Source: Massilia sp. R2A-15
GTDB lineage: Bacteria; Pseudomonadota; Gammaproteobacteria; Burkholderiales; Burkholderiaceae_D
Assembly (NCBI RefSeq): GCF_030704305.1
Contig: NZ_CP131935.1
Span: 992,001 to 1,056,000, forward strand
Direction of reading: 5' to 3'
Length of the DNA: 64,000 nt
The notes beneath the pieces were generated by a model. That model saw only the letters and a program-made list of their open reading frames with translations, was not told the origin of the DNA and did no database searches. A program made the position numbers and the translations under genes. Below are positions 27,374 through 36,006 of the stretch, piece by piece (the first letter of the stretch is position 1; every line of letters starts with the position of its first letter).

Positions 27374-29010
27374 ATCGCAACTATTTCTTAACGCTATTCA
27401 AGTGTATCGTCGTTTCTATTGTTGTGCTTGCTAGTAGCACTTTTTTCCGTCTACCGCCCTGGGTGGCTATGTTGGGCGGTATTCTGCCGTTGGTTTACTA
27501 TCATTTATTATTTTTATGGCCTCAGGCTTCGAAGGGGCTCAGTGGGACGGCGATCGATAGCGTCTATTACTTTGGATTCTTGGTCACGGTGTCGGCTTTG
27601 GGAATTAGCGCGATTTCAATTGCATTTCGAGGGTCCGAGGGAAATTTAAACACGGTTATCTATCAATTCGGAGTGGGATTATTCGCGACTGGTTACGCGG
27701 TGGTAGCCCGTATGCATCTTACTAGCTCTGCATCAATGGTGGATGAGGCTAGTCCAGAAGCTCTCATGGACCGATACGTGAAACGCTCCGTCGAATTGGT
27801 GAGCAATGTCGAAATGGCGTCTAGTCAGCTCGCTGAGTTCTCGAAGGACATTATTAGACGAACCGTAGAGATGACGGAATCAACGAGGAGTTCTTCCGAA
27901 CGAATGATGATGGATGCGGCAAGAGCGTTCGACGCAGAAATGAAAAATACTCTGGCATCGGCTCGGGATAGTCTTGCGGAAATACGTGGACTTGTTTCCG
28001 AAACCTCTTTCGTAGCTGAACGGGAAGAGTTGGCGCGTAGCCTCAAATCGACTTCAGAAGCAACTTCACTCTTGAATGCAGCCCTTACCGATCTGGCATC
28101 AAAGGCGCGGGTGAGCGCACAATCGACTCAGGAATCAGTCGTCGCGACAGATGGGTTTCAGGAGACCGTGCGAACTTTGGCCGCTCAAATTGATGCACTA
28201 GGTGGCGACGATGGAGCCTTTATCAAGTCTGCGGAAACGCTTAAGGAAGCTACGGCTAGCATGTCCGAATGCAACACAACGATGTCTGTCGCCGCAGAGG
28301 GCTTGAGCCAAATGGTCAGCACTGTGAGCGATACCGGGCCGACCTTCAAGCAAATGCGAACGCTTACCAAGAAGGCCACGGAACAGCTTGAAGCGTTAGC
28401 CGAGGCTTCTGGAAGAATTAATACTTCCTTAGACCAGATCGCAAGTGCTGCAGTAGCTTCCGATTCATTAGCCGTTGGGATGTCGAAGGTTACTTCTGCC
28501 ATGGAACCATTAGCATCCGGCTCTAATATTCTTGCGTTACGGTTCACTGAAATAACGAAAATCTCAAGTGAATTTGATAGGAGTATCGGCGATTTGCCTG
28601 CACGCACGGCGCTTCTTCACGACACAGCGAATGAAATCGCGGCGGGCCTTCAACGAATTTTCGAGGTTATTGAGGTAGCTGCCACGCACAGTGAAAGACT
28701 ATCCGAAAATTCCGTGCGGACCGCTAAAACAGTGGAAGGTGCAACAAAACTTCTTGAAACAGCGGATGGATTGCAGAAGTTAATTGAGCATCTTCACAGG
28801 GATTTCCATGGCTTTACTAACTCACTCCAACTCGCCCAAGACGCAATTTTAACATCCTCGACTGGCATAAAAACTGCGATTCATGGATCGACCCTTGCTC
28901 TCGAAGGGGATATCAAACGCTCTGCGGAAGCTGCTTCAATGTTCACTGAAAGGCTTTCGCAGGTCGCACAAAATATCATCGATAGAACTAAACCGGAGCC
29001 GGTCCGATGA
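27370..29010 (+). CDS. MotA/ZorA-like membrane protein with long helical tail
   Basis: 546 residues. Four membrane helices sit in the first 116 residues (about 4-26, 29-50, 63-86, 96-115). The last one (YQFGVGLFATGYAVVARM) resembles TM4 of MotA/TolQ/ExbB-type channel subunits. Residues ~120-546 form a continuous, Ser/Thr/Ala/Glu-rich helical region (DSLAEIRGLVSETSF, KSTSEATSLLNAALTDL), like the long intracellular tail of Zorya ZorA. It overlaps its neighbours by ATGA at both ends. I infer an ion-driven stator subunit paired with the next gene. Overall similarity to ZorA is architectural; sequence homology needs a profile search. Confidence 0.68.
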   Translation: MNRNYFLTLFKCIVVSIVVLASSTFFRLPPWVAMLGGILPLVYYHLLFLWPQASKGLSGTAIDSVYYFGFLVTVSALGISAISIAFRGSEGNLNTVIYQFGVGLFATGYAVVARMHLTSSASMVDEASPEALMDRYVKRSVELVSNVEMASSQLAEFSKDIIRRTVEMTESTRSSSERMMMDAARAFDAEMKNTLASARDSLAEIRGLVSETSFVAEREELARSLKSTSEATSLLNAALTDLASKARVSAQSTQESVVATDGFQETVRTLAAQIDALGGDDGAFIKSAETLKEATASMSECNTTMSVAAEGLSQMVSTVSDTGPTFKQMRTLTKKATEQLEALAEASGRINTSLDQIASAAVASDSLAVGMSKVTSAMEPLASGSNILALRFTEITKISSEFDRSIGDLPARTALLHDTANEIAAGLQRIFEVIEVAATHSERLSENSVRTAKTVEGATKLLETADGLQKLIEHLHRDFHGFTNSLQLAQDAILTSSTGIKTAIHGSTLALEGDIKRSAEAASMFTERLSQVAQNIIDRTKPEPVR

Positions 29011-29687
29011 AAAGGTCTGATGACGTCTTTTTCTTCACTTTAATTGATTTTTTGGTTCAGGTCTTTTTCTTTGGATTGGTTCTATATGTTTTGGGCCAGT
29101 CCACCCAAGCAAACAAAGAGCGTGAACAGAAAGAAGTTGCCGACCAGATAAAGAAGTTGCTTGACGCAACAGGGGTTTCGACAATCACAGAATTGACTGA
29201 TGATTTGACAAATATGGCTCCCATTGACCAGCTTAAGGGAATGGCCGATTTTATTAACCGGAATGGAGGGGTATCTGCGATTAAAAATGCTAACGAAGTA
29301 GTTCGCGACGCCGGCGGGATGCAAAATTTGAAGGCGGGCTTGATGCGCTTAAAAAAATTGGAGGATGGATTAGGGAAGCCGCCTTGCCTTTTCGACGTCG
29401 TGGGGGAAAAGAAGGTGGTTAAACCCCTTGCCACCGTGGTTGCTACTGACACTACAATTGAGTTTCAGAGTGAGGGGGATGAGCTAAGGAAAGTTCTCGA
29501 GCTGCTAAATGTCAGATTTTCGGCTGTCAGAGAGCTTTCACTAAGCGATTTCCGAAGGACCTTTTCTCCCATAATTCAACATAAATCGGATTGTCGTTAC
29601 ACTCTCCGTTTTTTAGAGAGAACTCGAATTGTAGACGCCCGCGATGCAGCGCGGTTTGCTTTTTATTTGAACATTGAGAAGCCATAA
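29007..29687 (+). CDS. MotB/ExbD/ZorB-like single-pass protein
   Basis: 226 residues. A short cytosolic start is followed by one membrane helix (about 8-30). An Asp stands near its beginning (Asp14 in FFFTLIDFLVQVFFF), the hallmark proton-carrying residue position of MotB, ExbD, TolR and ZorB. A charged linker (residues 32-115) follows, then a ~110-residue C-terminal domain with two Cys (KPPCLF, SDCRYTL) that could form a periplasmic disulfide. No clear OmpA peptidoglycan motif is visible by eye. It overlaps the MotA-like gene by ATGA, as stator pairs usually do. Confidence 0.7.
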   Translation: MKRSDDVFFFTLIDFLVQVFFFGLVLYVLGQSTQANKEREQKEVADQIKKLLDATGVSTITELTDDLTNMAPIDQLKGMADFINRNGGVSAIKNANEVVRDAGGMQNLKAGLMRLKKLEDGLGKPPCLFDVVGEKKVVKPLATVVATDTTIEFQSEGDELRKVLELLNVRFSAVRELSLSDFRRTFSPIIQHKSDCRYTLRFLERTRIVDARDAARFAFYLNIEKP

Positions 29688-29899
29688 TGCCCCAATCGAT
29701 CGATCCTAGACTTGCGTCGCTTTGCAACAAGCTTGATGAAATGACGGTTCATATTTCGAAAATTCATCAGAGTAAGGGGGAGGTTGACGCGAAGGAAGCG
29801 AGCAGCGCTCCATTGCGTTCGAGCGTATCAGAACATCAAATGCCCGTTGCAGGGACACTGCGCGAATTTTTCGCAAGACTCCTCCGTGGCAACAGCTAA
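29687..29899 (+). CDS. Small hypothetical protein of the stator-like operon
   Basis: 70 residues (MPQSIDPRLASLCNKLDEMT...). Its ATG overlaps the preceding TAA (TAATG), which supports real translation by coupling. There is no membrane segment. The first half is a likely helix (SLCNKLDEMTVHISKIHQ) and the end is basic (FFARLLRGNS). No family recognised. Confidence 0.55.
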   Translation: MPQSIDPRLASLCNKLDEMTVHISKIHQSKGEVDAKEASSAPLRSSVSEHQMPVAGTLREFFARLLRGNS

Positions 29900-29965
29900 A
29901 AGTAGATGGGATACTGCTATGAATGGATGGGTGTTTTTTTGTTTTTCCTTGGAAGCGACTTTGAA

Positions 29966-30559
29966 ATGGTAATGAAACGCCTCTGTGCTAGCCTTCTTTT
30001 ATTGTTTACACTTCTTCCGGCGCACGGTGGGTCACCACATCCGATAAACGCCCTCGCGTCTGGCATGAAAAACCCAGGTGTTAAGGTTCAGGGGCAAGGC
30101 GTTATCGAGACAGCATTCTCTCCAAATGGAGGAAGTGAGGAATTGGTTGTGAAGGTAATCGATTCCTCTGAAAAAAGGCTTCGTTTGGCTGCCTATTCGT
30201 TCACTTCGCCGGCAATTGTTAGCGCCTTAATTGCTGCCAAGAGGCGGGGAGTCGATGTCCAAGTAGTGGTTGACGAAAAGGGAAATAAAGGTAAGGCGAG
30301 CATCGCGGCGCTCAACCTTCTTGTGAACTCGAATATACCGGCGCGAACTATTTCCGCGTACCCGATTCATCATGACAAATTCATAGTTTGCGACGATAGA
30401 ACGGTGCAAAATGGTAGTTTTAACTATAGTCGTGCGGCCGCTAAGTCTAATAGTGAAAATGTTCTAGTCGTTTGGAATAATTCGCCATTGGCAAATTCCT
30501 TTTTAAGCCACTGGCAGTCGAGGTGGGATAAAGGTACGGATGTGAGATCTACATATTAA
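29966..30559 (+). CDS. Secreted phospholipase-D-family nuclease (Nuc type, single HKD motif)
   Basis: 197 residues from the ATG at 29966, with GGAAG eight bases upstream. The signal peptide MVMKRLCASLLLLFTLLPAH is followed by the PLD fold: VIDSSEKRLRLAAYSFTSPAI, KRRGVDVQVVVDEKGNKG, and one HxK-x4-D motif in IHHDKFIVCDDRTVQNGSFN. Single-motif members such as the plasmid Nuc endonuclease act as dimers on DNA without strong specificity. It lies 66 bases after the small gene in the same orientation, so probably the operon's last gene and, by inference, its periplasmic effector that would cut incoming DNA. Confidence 0.82.
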   Translation: MVMKRLCASLLLLFTLLPAHGGSPHPINALASGMKNPGVKVQGQGVIETAFSPNGGSEELVVKVIDSSEKRLRLAAYSFTSPAIVSALIAAKRRGVDVQVVVDEKGNKGKASIAALNLLVNSNIPARTISAYPIHHDKFIVCDDRTVQNGSFNYSRAAAKSNSENVLVVWNNSPLANSFLSHWQSRWDKGTDVRSTY

Positions 30560-30837
30560 GTCGACTATTCGAGAACGGCTGTCGATGTGTGGACATCTTC
30601 ACTATGAGTTGTAAATATTGACTCATATATTTGTTAAGTATGGCCCTAAACGGCCATAGTCTCTCTTTGCGACAAACATGGGTAGAAAGCTGGGTAGATG
30701 ATTTATGAGGCGCTTTTTTCATAGGAGGATTCTATTGACACCGCTTCCGGCGTCAGCACATCAGTAAGCTCCCCTTCCATCGAGTGGGAAGAAGAGAGGC
30801 GGTTAGCAATTGTTCATGTTTGCCGCCTTTGCTGCCC
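30560..30837. other. Right-hand end of the low-GC island
   Basis: About 280 bases without a gene. A decayed resemblance to the tRNA-Ser 3' end and its flank occurs at 30739-30749 (CACCGCTTCCG), followed by CAGCACATCAGT, which resembles the CAGCATATCGGT after the second att copy at 22338. This could be a degenerate right attachment site. Confidence 0.35.
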
Positions 30838-31146
30838 CTATTTGAGTCCCCTGGTAATTAATGATGCCTTTTGATTTACTTCGAAGTCCACCGAAGAAAC
30901 GTTGATCACGAACGGTCGGCTCACGACTGCTTTGACAAGATCGGAATGCATAAAGTCTTCCATTGCAGTCTTGCTTTCCCACAAGTAGAAACCTCCAAAA
31001 GTATTCTTCTCTTCATCCGCCAGCCAAACTTTTGAAATCAAACCAGGTACTTTGGCCAGCACTGGGGCGTCTGGCTCTACCATTTGTTTAAAATATTCTG
31101 CTTGCGAGATATCTTTTAAATGATAGGTGATAAGTTGCGCTTGCAT
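30838..31146 (-). CDS. YdhR-like putative monooxygenase (dimeric alpha-beta barrel)
   Basis: 102 residues from the ATG at 31146, which has a strong GGAGGAATT ribosome site; an upstream in-frame start at 31191 is less likely. The sequence MQAQLITYHLKDISQAEY, VPGLISKVWLADEEKNTFGGFYLW and FMHSDLVKAV matches the YdhR/antibiotic-biosynthesis-monooxygenase fold. Substrate unknown. It is monocistronic at the island's right border. Confidence 0.82.
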   Translation of the reverse strand: MQAQLITYHLKDISQAEYFKQMVEPDAPVLAKVPGLISKVWLADEEKNTFGGFYLWESKTAMEDFMHSDLVKAVVSRPFVINVSSVDFEVNQKASLITRGLK

Positions 31147-31304
31147 AATTCCTCCGTGAGAGGTGGCTCGACGGTGAACCTCGAGCCGCATGCCTGGATT
31201 AGCGATTACTGAATAAATGTTGAGATGCGACGAAGGGTTATTCCCGCTGCCGCTCCCAGCCCCTTCTGTTGGGCTGGAGGCGGCGCGGGAGATAGCCCGC
31301 TTTC

Positions 31305-31412
31305 ATGCTACGCCGCCTTCGTTGGTGTGTCGAATCCGTTGCGCTGCTCGGCCTCGGCCTGCTCGGCGTGGTTGCGTCGCGGCGCAAATCGGCGAAGAAT
31401 AAGCGCGCCTGA
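31305..31412 (+). pseudogene. Remnant of a PEP-CTERM sorted protein (C-terminal tail only)
   Basis: Reading 31305-31412 gives 35 residues ending ESVALLGLGLLGVVASRRK plus a basic tail, the hydrophobic helix and Arg cluster of PEP-CTERM/exosortase sorting signals. The Pro-Glu-Pro motif is reduced to VES and nothing upstream resembles a secreted protein. A terminator follows 26 bases later. It is best read as the surviving 3' end of a deleted gene. Confidence 0.6.
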
Positions 31413-31437
31413 TTGGCAAGCCAGCAAACTGTTTGAA

Positions 31438-31461
31438 AGCCCGCACGCAGCGGGCTTTTTT
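31438..31461 (+). terminator. Terminator after the PEP-CTERM remnant
   Basis: Stem AGCCCG/CGGGCT with a short loop followed by six T. Confidence 0.75.
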
Positions 31462-31541
31462 CATGCCCGTCACCAAGCCGGGCGCGAATGGCGTCGACGC
31501 GCGCCCCACGGCCGGTCAGATCAGACGTTCTTCTTATCGCC

Positions 31542-33737
31542 TCATTGCACACACATCGCCGGCATGTGGTTGATCGTGTTGTTTACCCGTCTCATGCGCA
31601 AATCATCGGGAATGCGCGCATCCGGTTCGGCCAGCAAGAGCAACTGCTGGCCGATGCCTTGGCAGCCGGGATGGCGATTCATGGACTGCGTGATCTGGAA
31701 GGCGTACTCGTAAACCTCGTCCTTGCGCAGTCTTGCGACGCGCTCCTTCTCAGCCGCCGCCTGTTCGCGCGCCAGCTTTTCCTCTTCAGCTTTGATGCGG
31801 TCGCGTTCAGCATTCATGCGCGCGACAAAATCCTGGCGCCAGCGTTGGGCTGTCGCTTCGTTCATTTCGAGCGGCAGCGTGCGGTTGAGCGTCTGGAAGG
31901 CGATCGAATTTTTAGTTACCAGTGCAACACCAGTAATCGACAGCCGCTCGTTCTTGTATTTCAACAGGATAACTGGCTCGGCCTTCGTTATTTCGTCCGG
32001 ACTGATCAGTTCGCTCGGCACCAGCCATTGCATGCGGAACGGACTTGCGGATGTTCCGATAGTGACCCGCCACGGGCCGTCGCCTTCCACGCCGACATTC
32101 GCCACCTTGAGTTCGCCCACCGTGGTCCGCAAATTTTGTGCGATGGCGTCGTTTGGCTTCTGGTCGCCGTCTCGCGCTGCGTTAAGCGCATTGAAGGCGT
32201 CGTCGAGACGCTCATATTCGTCACCCTCGTTGGGCCGCACAGGCGTGCCCGGCAGCCGCTGGCGCCAGACGATGGTCGTGGGATCTGCCTTGAGCGTCTG
32301 GAGCAGCGCGCTGTTGCGAGCCAGTTCTGCTTCGAAAGTGGTACGCGCAACTGGCGCCGACAGCGCATCGGCCATCTGGAGCAACGCAATGGCAGGCACG
32401 CGCATGGGGCCGTAAACACCCGAGGTGTCGGCTTGAATTGCCTGCCGCACGCGGTTAAGCCGATAGGAGACATCGGACGCAGGAACCCGCGAATCGGCCA
32501 GGGTCCTGGTACTCGCCACCCAGTGCGCCAACCATAATACGTCGCAAACAATGTCACGGGAGGCGATGCGGGCCGCGTCGGTTGGCGTATCCGCCAGACG
32601 CGCGCTGACCGCATCCGCGCCAGCGAAAAGCGACGGCGCAAGCGTCGCAAATGCGACCGGGGCCGGTCGCGCGGTTGCGGACGCAATCTGCCGCGCGTCG
32701 GCCTCGAGCGCGGGACCATAGGTGCCGAGGCGGCCGACCAGCGCGACCTTGATCTCATCTACCAGGCTCGGCAGACGCTGAAAATCGGCATTCGCCTGGC
32801 TGTCAGGCAATTCGGGATTTCCCTGCCAAGTGTTGTCGTAGTGCGCAGTCACCCACTCCGGGCGGAACCCCTGAAGGGCAGACAGGCCCGTATGTAAAGC
32901 CGCAAGCTGCTTCCTGGCGTCATCTGCCGCGTCAGGAGTAGCGGCCGCGACACTCAGCGCCAGGGAGGCGTGCAGCCTCGCGACGCGATAAGGAAACAGA
33001 AACGCTTCATGGACGAAGTCGGCGTTGGCGGCCTTCGCGGGCACCTGCGCGAACAGTGCCGACAGGTTTGCGGCAGCGACGCGGTCTTCACTAACCGCAG
33101 GCTCGCTCAGCACACCCGCAAGTGCGCGCGGCGAATTCGGAGCCCACAGCCATGCCAGAGACACAGGCTGGGCAAGCAGTTCTTGCAGGCCAGTTTCGGC
33201 AGCGACAACCTGGACATTGCGCCAGGCCCGATAACCATAGCTCGCGCCGGCGCCGGCGCCGCCTGCGACGATGAGGGCTGCGGCGAGCAGGAACAGCGGC
33301 GTGCGAAAACGTCGGGCCGGCGCCGGTGACGGGGGAACAGTGGCGGAAGGAGCTGGGGCAGGCTGTTCGCAACTTGCTTCGTGATCGGTATTATTTTCTG
33401 CCGGTGCTTCGGTCGCCGGCTCCGGGTTGGCCGACAATTCGCGGCGCTCCACGTGCTCAGCACTTGTCTCCGGCGCCAGTTTGTTGAGCGCCTCAAGCGC
33501 CGCGGCATGACCATTTTCAGCAGCGAGCGTCAGCCATTGCCGCGCACCGACCGCATCTGCGGGGCCGCCCAATGCACGCTGCAGCATCAGCGCGAGGTTG
33601 AACTGGGCACGTCCGTGTCCCCGCTCGGCTGCCCGTGAAAACAATGCACGGGCGGCGACCGCATCGCCATCGTTCGCTCGTAAATGAAGGACCGCAGCGC
33701 GGAAGTCGTCTTCGGCAGTCGGGGCAGGCAAGGTCAT
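31542..33737 (-). CDS. Sel1-repeat membrane protein with large unrecognised C-terminal domain
   Basis: 731 residues. The N-terminal Sel1/TPR-like repeats (ARALFSRAAERGHGRAQFNLALM, RQWLTLAAENGHAAALEALN) are followed by a Pro/Glu linker and one membrane helix (about 150-172, FLLAAALIVAGGAGAGASYG). The remaining ~560 residues form a large, probably periplasmic part without recognised domains, with VTIGTSASPFRMQWLVPSEL and a charged helix near the C-terminus (RMNAERDRIKAEEEKLAREQ). GC and codon use match the core genome more than the island. It ends ahead of the PEP-CTERM remnant. Function unknown. Confidence 0.72.
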   Translation of the reverse strand: MTLPAPTAEDDFRAAVLHLRANDGDAVAARALFSRAAERGHGRAQFNLALMLQRALGGPADAVGARQWLTLAAENGHAAALEALNKLAPETSAEHVERRELSANPEPATEAPAENNTDHEASCEQPAPAPSATVPPSPAPARRFRTPLFLLAAALIVAGGAGAGASYGYRAWRNVQVVAAETGLQELLAQPVSLAWLWAPNSPRALAGVLSEPAVSEDRVAAANLSALFAQVPAKAANADFVHEAFLFPYRVARLHASLALSVAAATPDAADDARKQLAALHTGLSALQGFRPEWVTAHYDNTWQGNPELPDSQANADFQRLPSLVDEIKVALVGRLGTYGPALEADARQIASATARPAPVAFATLAPSLFAGADAVSARLADTPTDAARIASRDIVCDVLWLAHWVASTRTLADSRVPASDVSYRLNRVRQAIQADTSGVYGPMRVPAIALLQMADALSAPVARTTFEAELARNSALLQTLKADPTTIVWRQRLPGTPVRPNEGDEYERLDDAFNALNAARDGDQKPNDAIAQNLRTTVGELKVANVGVEGDGPWRVTIGTSASPFRMQWLVPSELISPDEITKAEPVILLKYKNERLSITGVALVTKNSIAFQTLNRTLPLEMNEATAQRWRQDFVARMNAERDRIKAEEEKLAREQAAAEKERVARLRKDEVYEYAFQITQSMNRHPGCQGIGQQLLLLAEPDARIPDDLRMRRVNNTINHMPAMCVQ

Positions 33738-33940
33738 CGGTGAACGAGAGGGTGAAAGACAATCGACTCTAACACACTATGTCCACACGGAAACATTAAT
33801 AATTGGCCAATGCGAATAAGGGCGGTAGGCTCGCTGATATGTTGAGCGACTCACAGATGCCTGAAACGCATATTGGACATATCAATGATAACTTGGCACC
33901 CTTGGGTTCTTAATTCTTTCGCAGCACTCAGGAGATACAC

Positions 33941-35803
33941 ATGCCCACCTACCGTTCCCACACCACCACCCAAGGCCGCAACATGGCGGGCGCACGCGCA
34001 CTGTGGCGCGCCACCGGCATGAAGGACGGCGACTTCGACAAGCCGATCGTCGCGGTGGTGAACTCGTTCACGCAGTTCGTGCCGGGCCACGTGCACCTGA
34101 AGGACCTGGGCCAGCTGGTGGCGCGCGAGATCGAAGCATCGGGCGGTGTGGCGAAAGAATTCAACACGATCGCGGTCGACGATGGCATCGCGATGGGCCA
34201 CGGCGGCATGCTGTACTCGCTGCCGTCGCGCGACCTGATCGCCGACTCGGTCGAGTACATGGTCAACGCCCACTGCGCCGATGCGATGGTGTGCATCTCG
34301 AACTGCGACAAGATCACGCCAGGCATGCTGATGGCCGCCATGCGCCTGAATATCCCCGTGGTGTTCGTGTCCGGCGGGCCGATGGAGGCGGGCAAGGTGG
34401 TCAAGGTCGTCAACGGCGACAAGAAGATCATCAAGCTGGACCTGATCGACGCGATGATCAAGGCCGGCGACAGCACCGTGTCGGATGCGGACGTGGCGGA
34501 GATCGAGCGCTCGGCATGCCCCACCTGCGGCTCCTGCTCCGGCATGTTCACCGCGAATTCGATGAACTGCCTGACCGAGGCGCTGGGCCTGGCGCTGCCG
34601 GGCAACGGCACCATCGTCGCCACCCACGCCGACCGCAAGGAGCTGTTCCTGGGCGCCGGCCGGCTGATCGTCGAACTGGCCAAGCGCCATTACGAGCAGG
34701 ACGATTATTCCGTCCTCCCGCGCAGCATCGCCACCAAGGCGGCGTTCGAAAACGCGATGGTGCTGGATGTGTCGATGGGCGGCTCCACCAACACGGTGCT
34801 GCACCTGCTGGCCGCGGCGCACGAGGCGCAGGTGGAATTTACGATGGCCGACATCGACCGCATCTCGCGCAAGGTGCCGTGCCTGTGCAAAGTGGCGCCG
34901 ATGACGGACAAGTACCACATCGAGGACGTGCATCGCGCCGGCGGCATCATCGCGATCCTGGGCGAACTGGCGCGCGCCGGCCTGCTCGACACCTCGTTGC
35001 CGACGGTGCACAGCAAGTCGATGGGCGAGGCGATCGAGAAGTACGACATCCGCCGCAGCGACGATCCCGCGGTCCACAAGCTGTTCCGCGCGGCGCCGGG
35101 CGGCGTGGCGTCGCAGGTGGCATTCTCGCAGGCGGCGCGTTATGAGGCGAACGATATCGACCGCAAGACCGGCTGCATCCGCGATCGCGAGCACGCATAT
35201 TCGCAGGACGGCGGCCTGGCGGTCCTGTACGGGAACATCGCGGAGAAGGGCTGCATTGTGAAGACAGCCGGCGTGGACGAGAGCATCCTCACATTCTCCG
35301 GCAAGGCGCGCGTGTTCGAGAGCCAGGACGCGGCGGTGGACGCGATCCTGGGCGACGCGGTGCAGGCCGGCGACGTCGTCATCATCCGCTATGAAGGACC
35401 GAAGGGCGGGCCGGGCATGCAGGAGATGCTGTACCCGACCTCGTACATCAAGTCGAAGGGCCTCGGCAAGGCGTGCGCGCTGTTCACGGACGGGCGCTTC
35501 TCCGGCGGTTCGTCCGGGCTGGTGATCGGCCACGCATCGCCTGAAGCGGCGGAGGGCGGCGCGATCGGGCTGGTGGAGGAGGGCGACATGATCGACATCG
35601 ACATCCCGTCGCGCACGATCAACTTGCGCGTGTCGCCCGAAGACCTGGCGCATCGCCGCGCGGCGATGGAAGCGCGCGGCCACGACGCGTGGCGGCCGGT
35701 GAACCGCCAGCGCTTCGTTTCGCAGGCGCTGCAGGCATATGCGGCGCTGACCACTTCCGCCGACCGCGGCGCCGTGCGCGATCTGTCGCAGTTGAAGCGG
35801 TAG
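33941..35803 (+). CDS. ilvD: Dihydroxy-acid dehydratase
   Basis: 620 residues, the long E. coli-like form. It dehydrates 2,3-dihydroxy-isovalerate and -methylvalerate in branched-chain amino-acid synthesis. The Fe-S and Mg ligands are visible: [10 protein letters not shown] (Cys122), [13 protein letters not shown] (Cys193/196/199), [12 protein letters not shown], and the C-terminal [14 protein letters not shown]. The ATG at 33941 is preceded by AGGAGATACAC. It is monocistronic, followed by a pair of inverted family I palindromes. Confidence 0.97.
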   Translation: MPTYRSHTTTQGRNMAGARALWRATGMKDGDFDKPIVAVVNSFTQFVPGHVHLKDLGQLVAREIEASGGVAKEFNTIAVDDGIAMGHGGMLYSLPSRDLIADSVEYMVNAHCADAMVCISNCDKITPGMLMAAMRLNIPVVFVSGGPMEAGKVVKVVNGDKKIIKLDLIDAMIKAGDSTVSDADVAEIERSACPTCGSCSGMFTANSMNCLTEALGLALPGNGTIVATHADRKELFLGAGRLIVELAKRHYEQDDYSVLPRSIATKAAFENAMVLDVSMGGSTNTVLHLLAAAHEAQVEFTMADIDRISRKVPCLCKVAPMTDKYHIEDVHRAGGIIAILGELARAGLLDTSLPTVHSKSMGEAIEKYDIRRSDDPAVHKLFRAAPGGVASQVAFSQAARYEANDIDRKTGCIRDREHAYSQDGGLAVLYGNIAEKGCIVKTAGVDESILTFSGKARVFESQDAAVDAILGDAVQAGDVVIIRYEGPKGGPGMQEMLYPTSYIKSKGLGKACALFTDGRFSGGSSGLVIGHASPEAAEGGAIGLVEEGDMIDIDIPSRTINLRVSPEDLAHRRAAMEARGHDAWRPVNRQRFVSQALQAYAALTTSADRGAVRDLSQLKR

Positions 35804-35829
35804 GCGGCTAGCAGCGGAACAGCGGGTTT

Positions 35830-35856
35830 GGGGTCTGGTCCTGCGGACCTGACCCC
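35830..35856. repeat. Family I palindrome, first of an inverted pair
   Basis: Exact 27-bp copy, forward orientation, 27 bases after ilvD. Confidence 0.9.
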
Positions 35857-35913
35857 GTTTTTTGTCGCAGGTATGGATGCAGCAGCGGTCAGTTCAGAGG
35901 CCCGGAGCAAAAT

Positions 35914-35940
35914 GGGGTCAGGTCCGCAGGACCAGACCCC
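35914..35940. repeat. Family I palindrome, second of an inverted pair
   Basis: Exact copy in reverse orientation, 84 bases after the first, just before a candidate TATAAT (35955-35960) of the rhodanese gene. Confidence 0.9.
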
Positions 35941-36006
35941 TCGATGGACACCGGTATAATCCGCCGTCCACAGGCGAATTCTGCCGTTTCCTATCTGTCC
36001 ACGCAT

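Noticed and set aside
33851..35683. 610-codon minus-strand frame over ilvD
   Set aside because: Antisense of a canonical ilvD with His/Arg/Val bias; no ribosome site.
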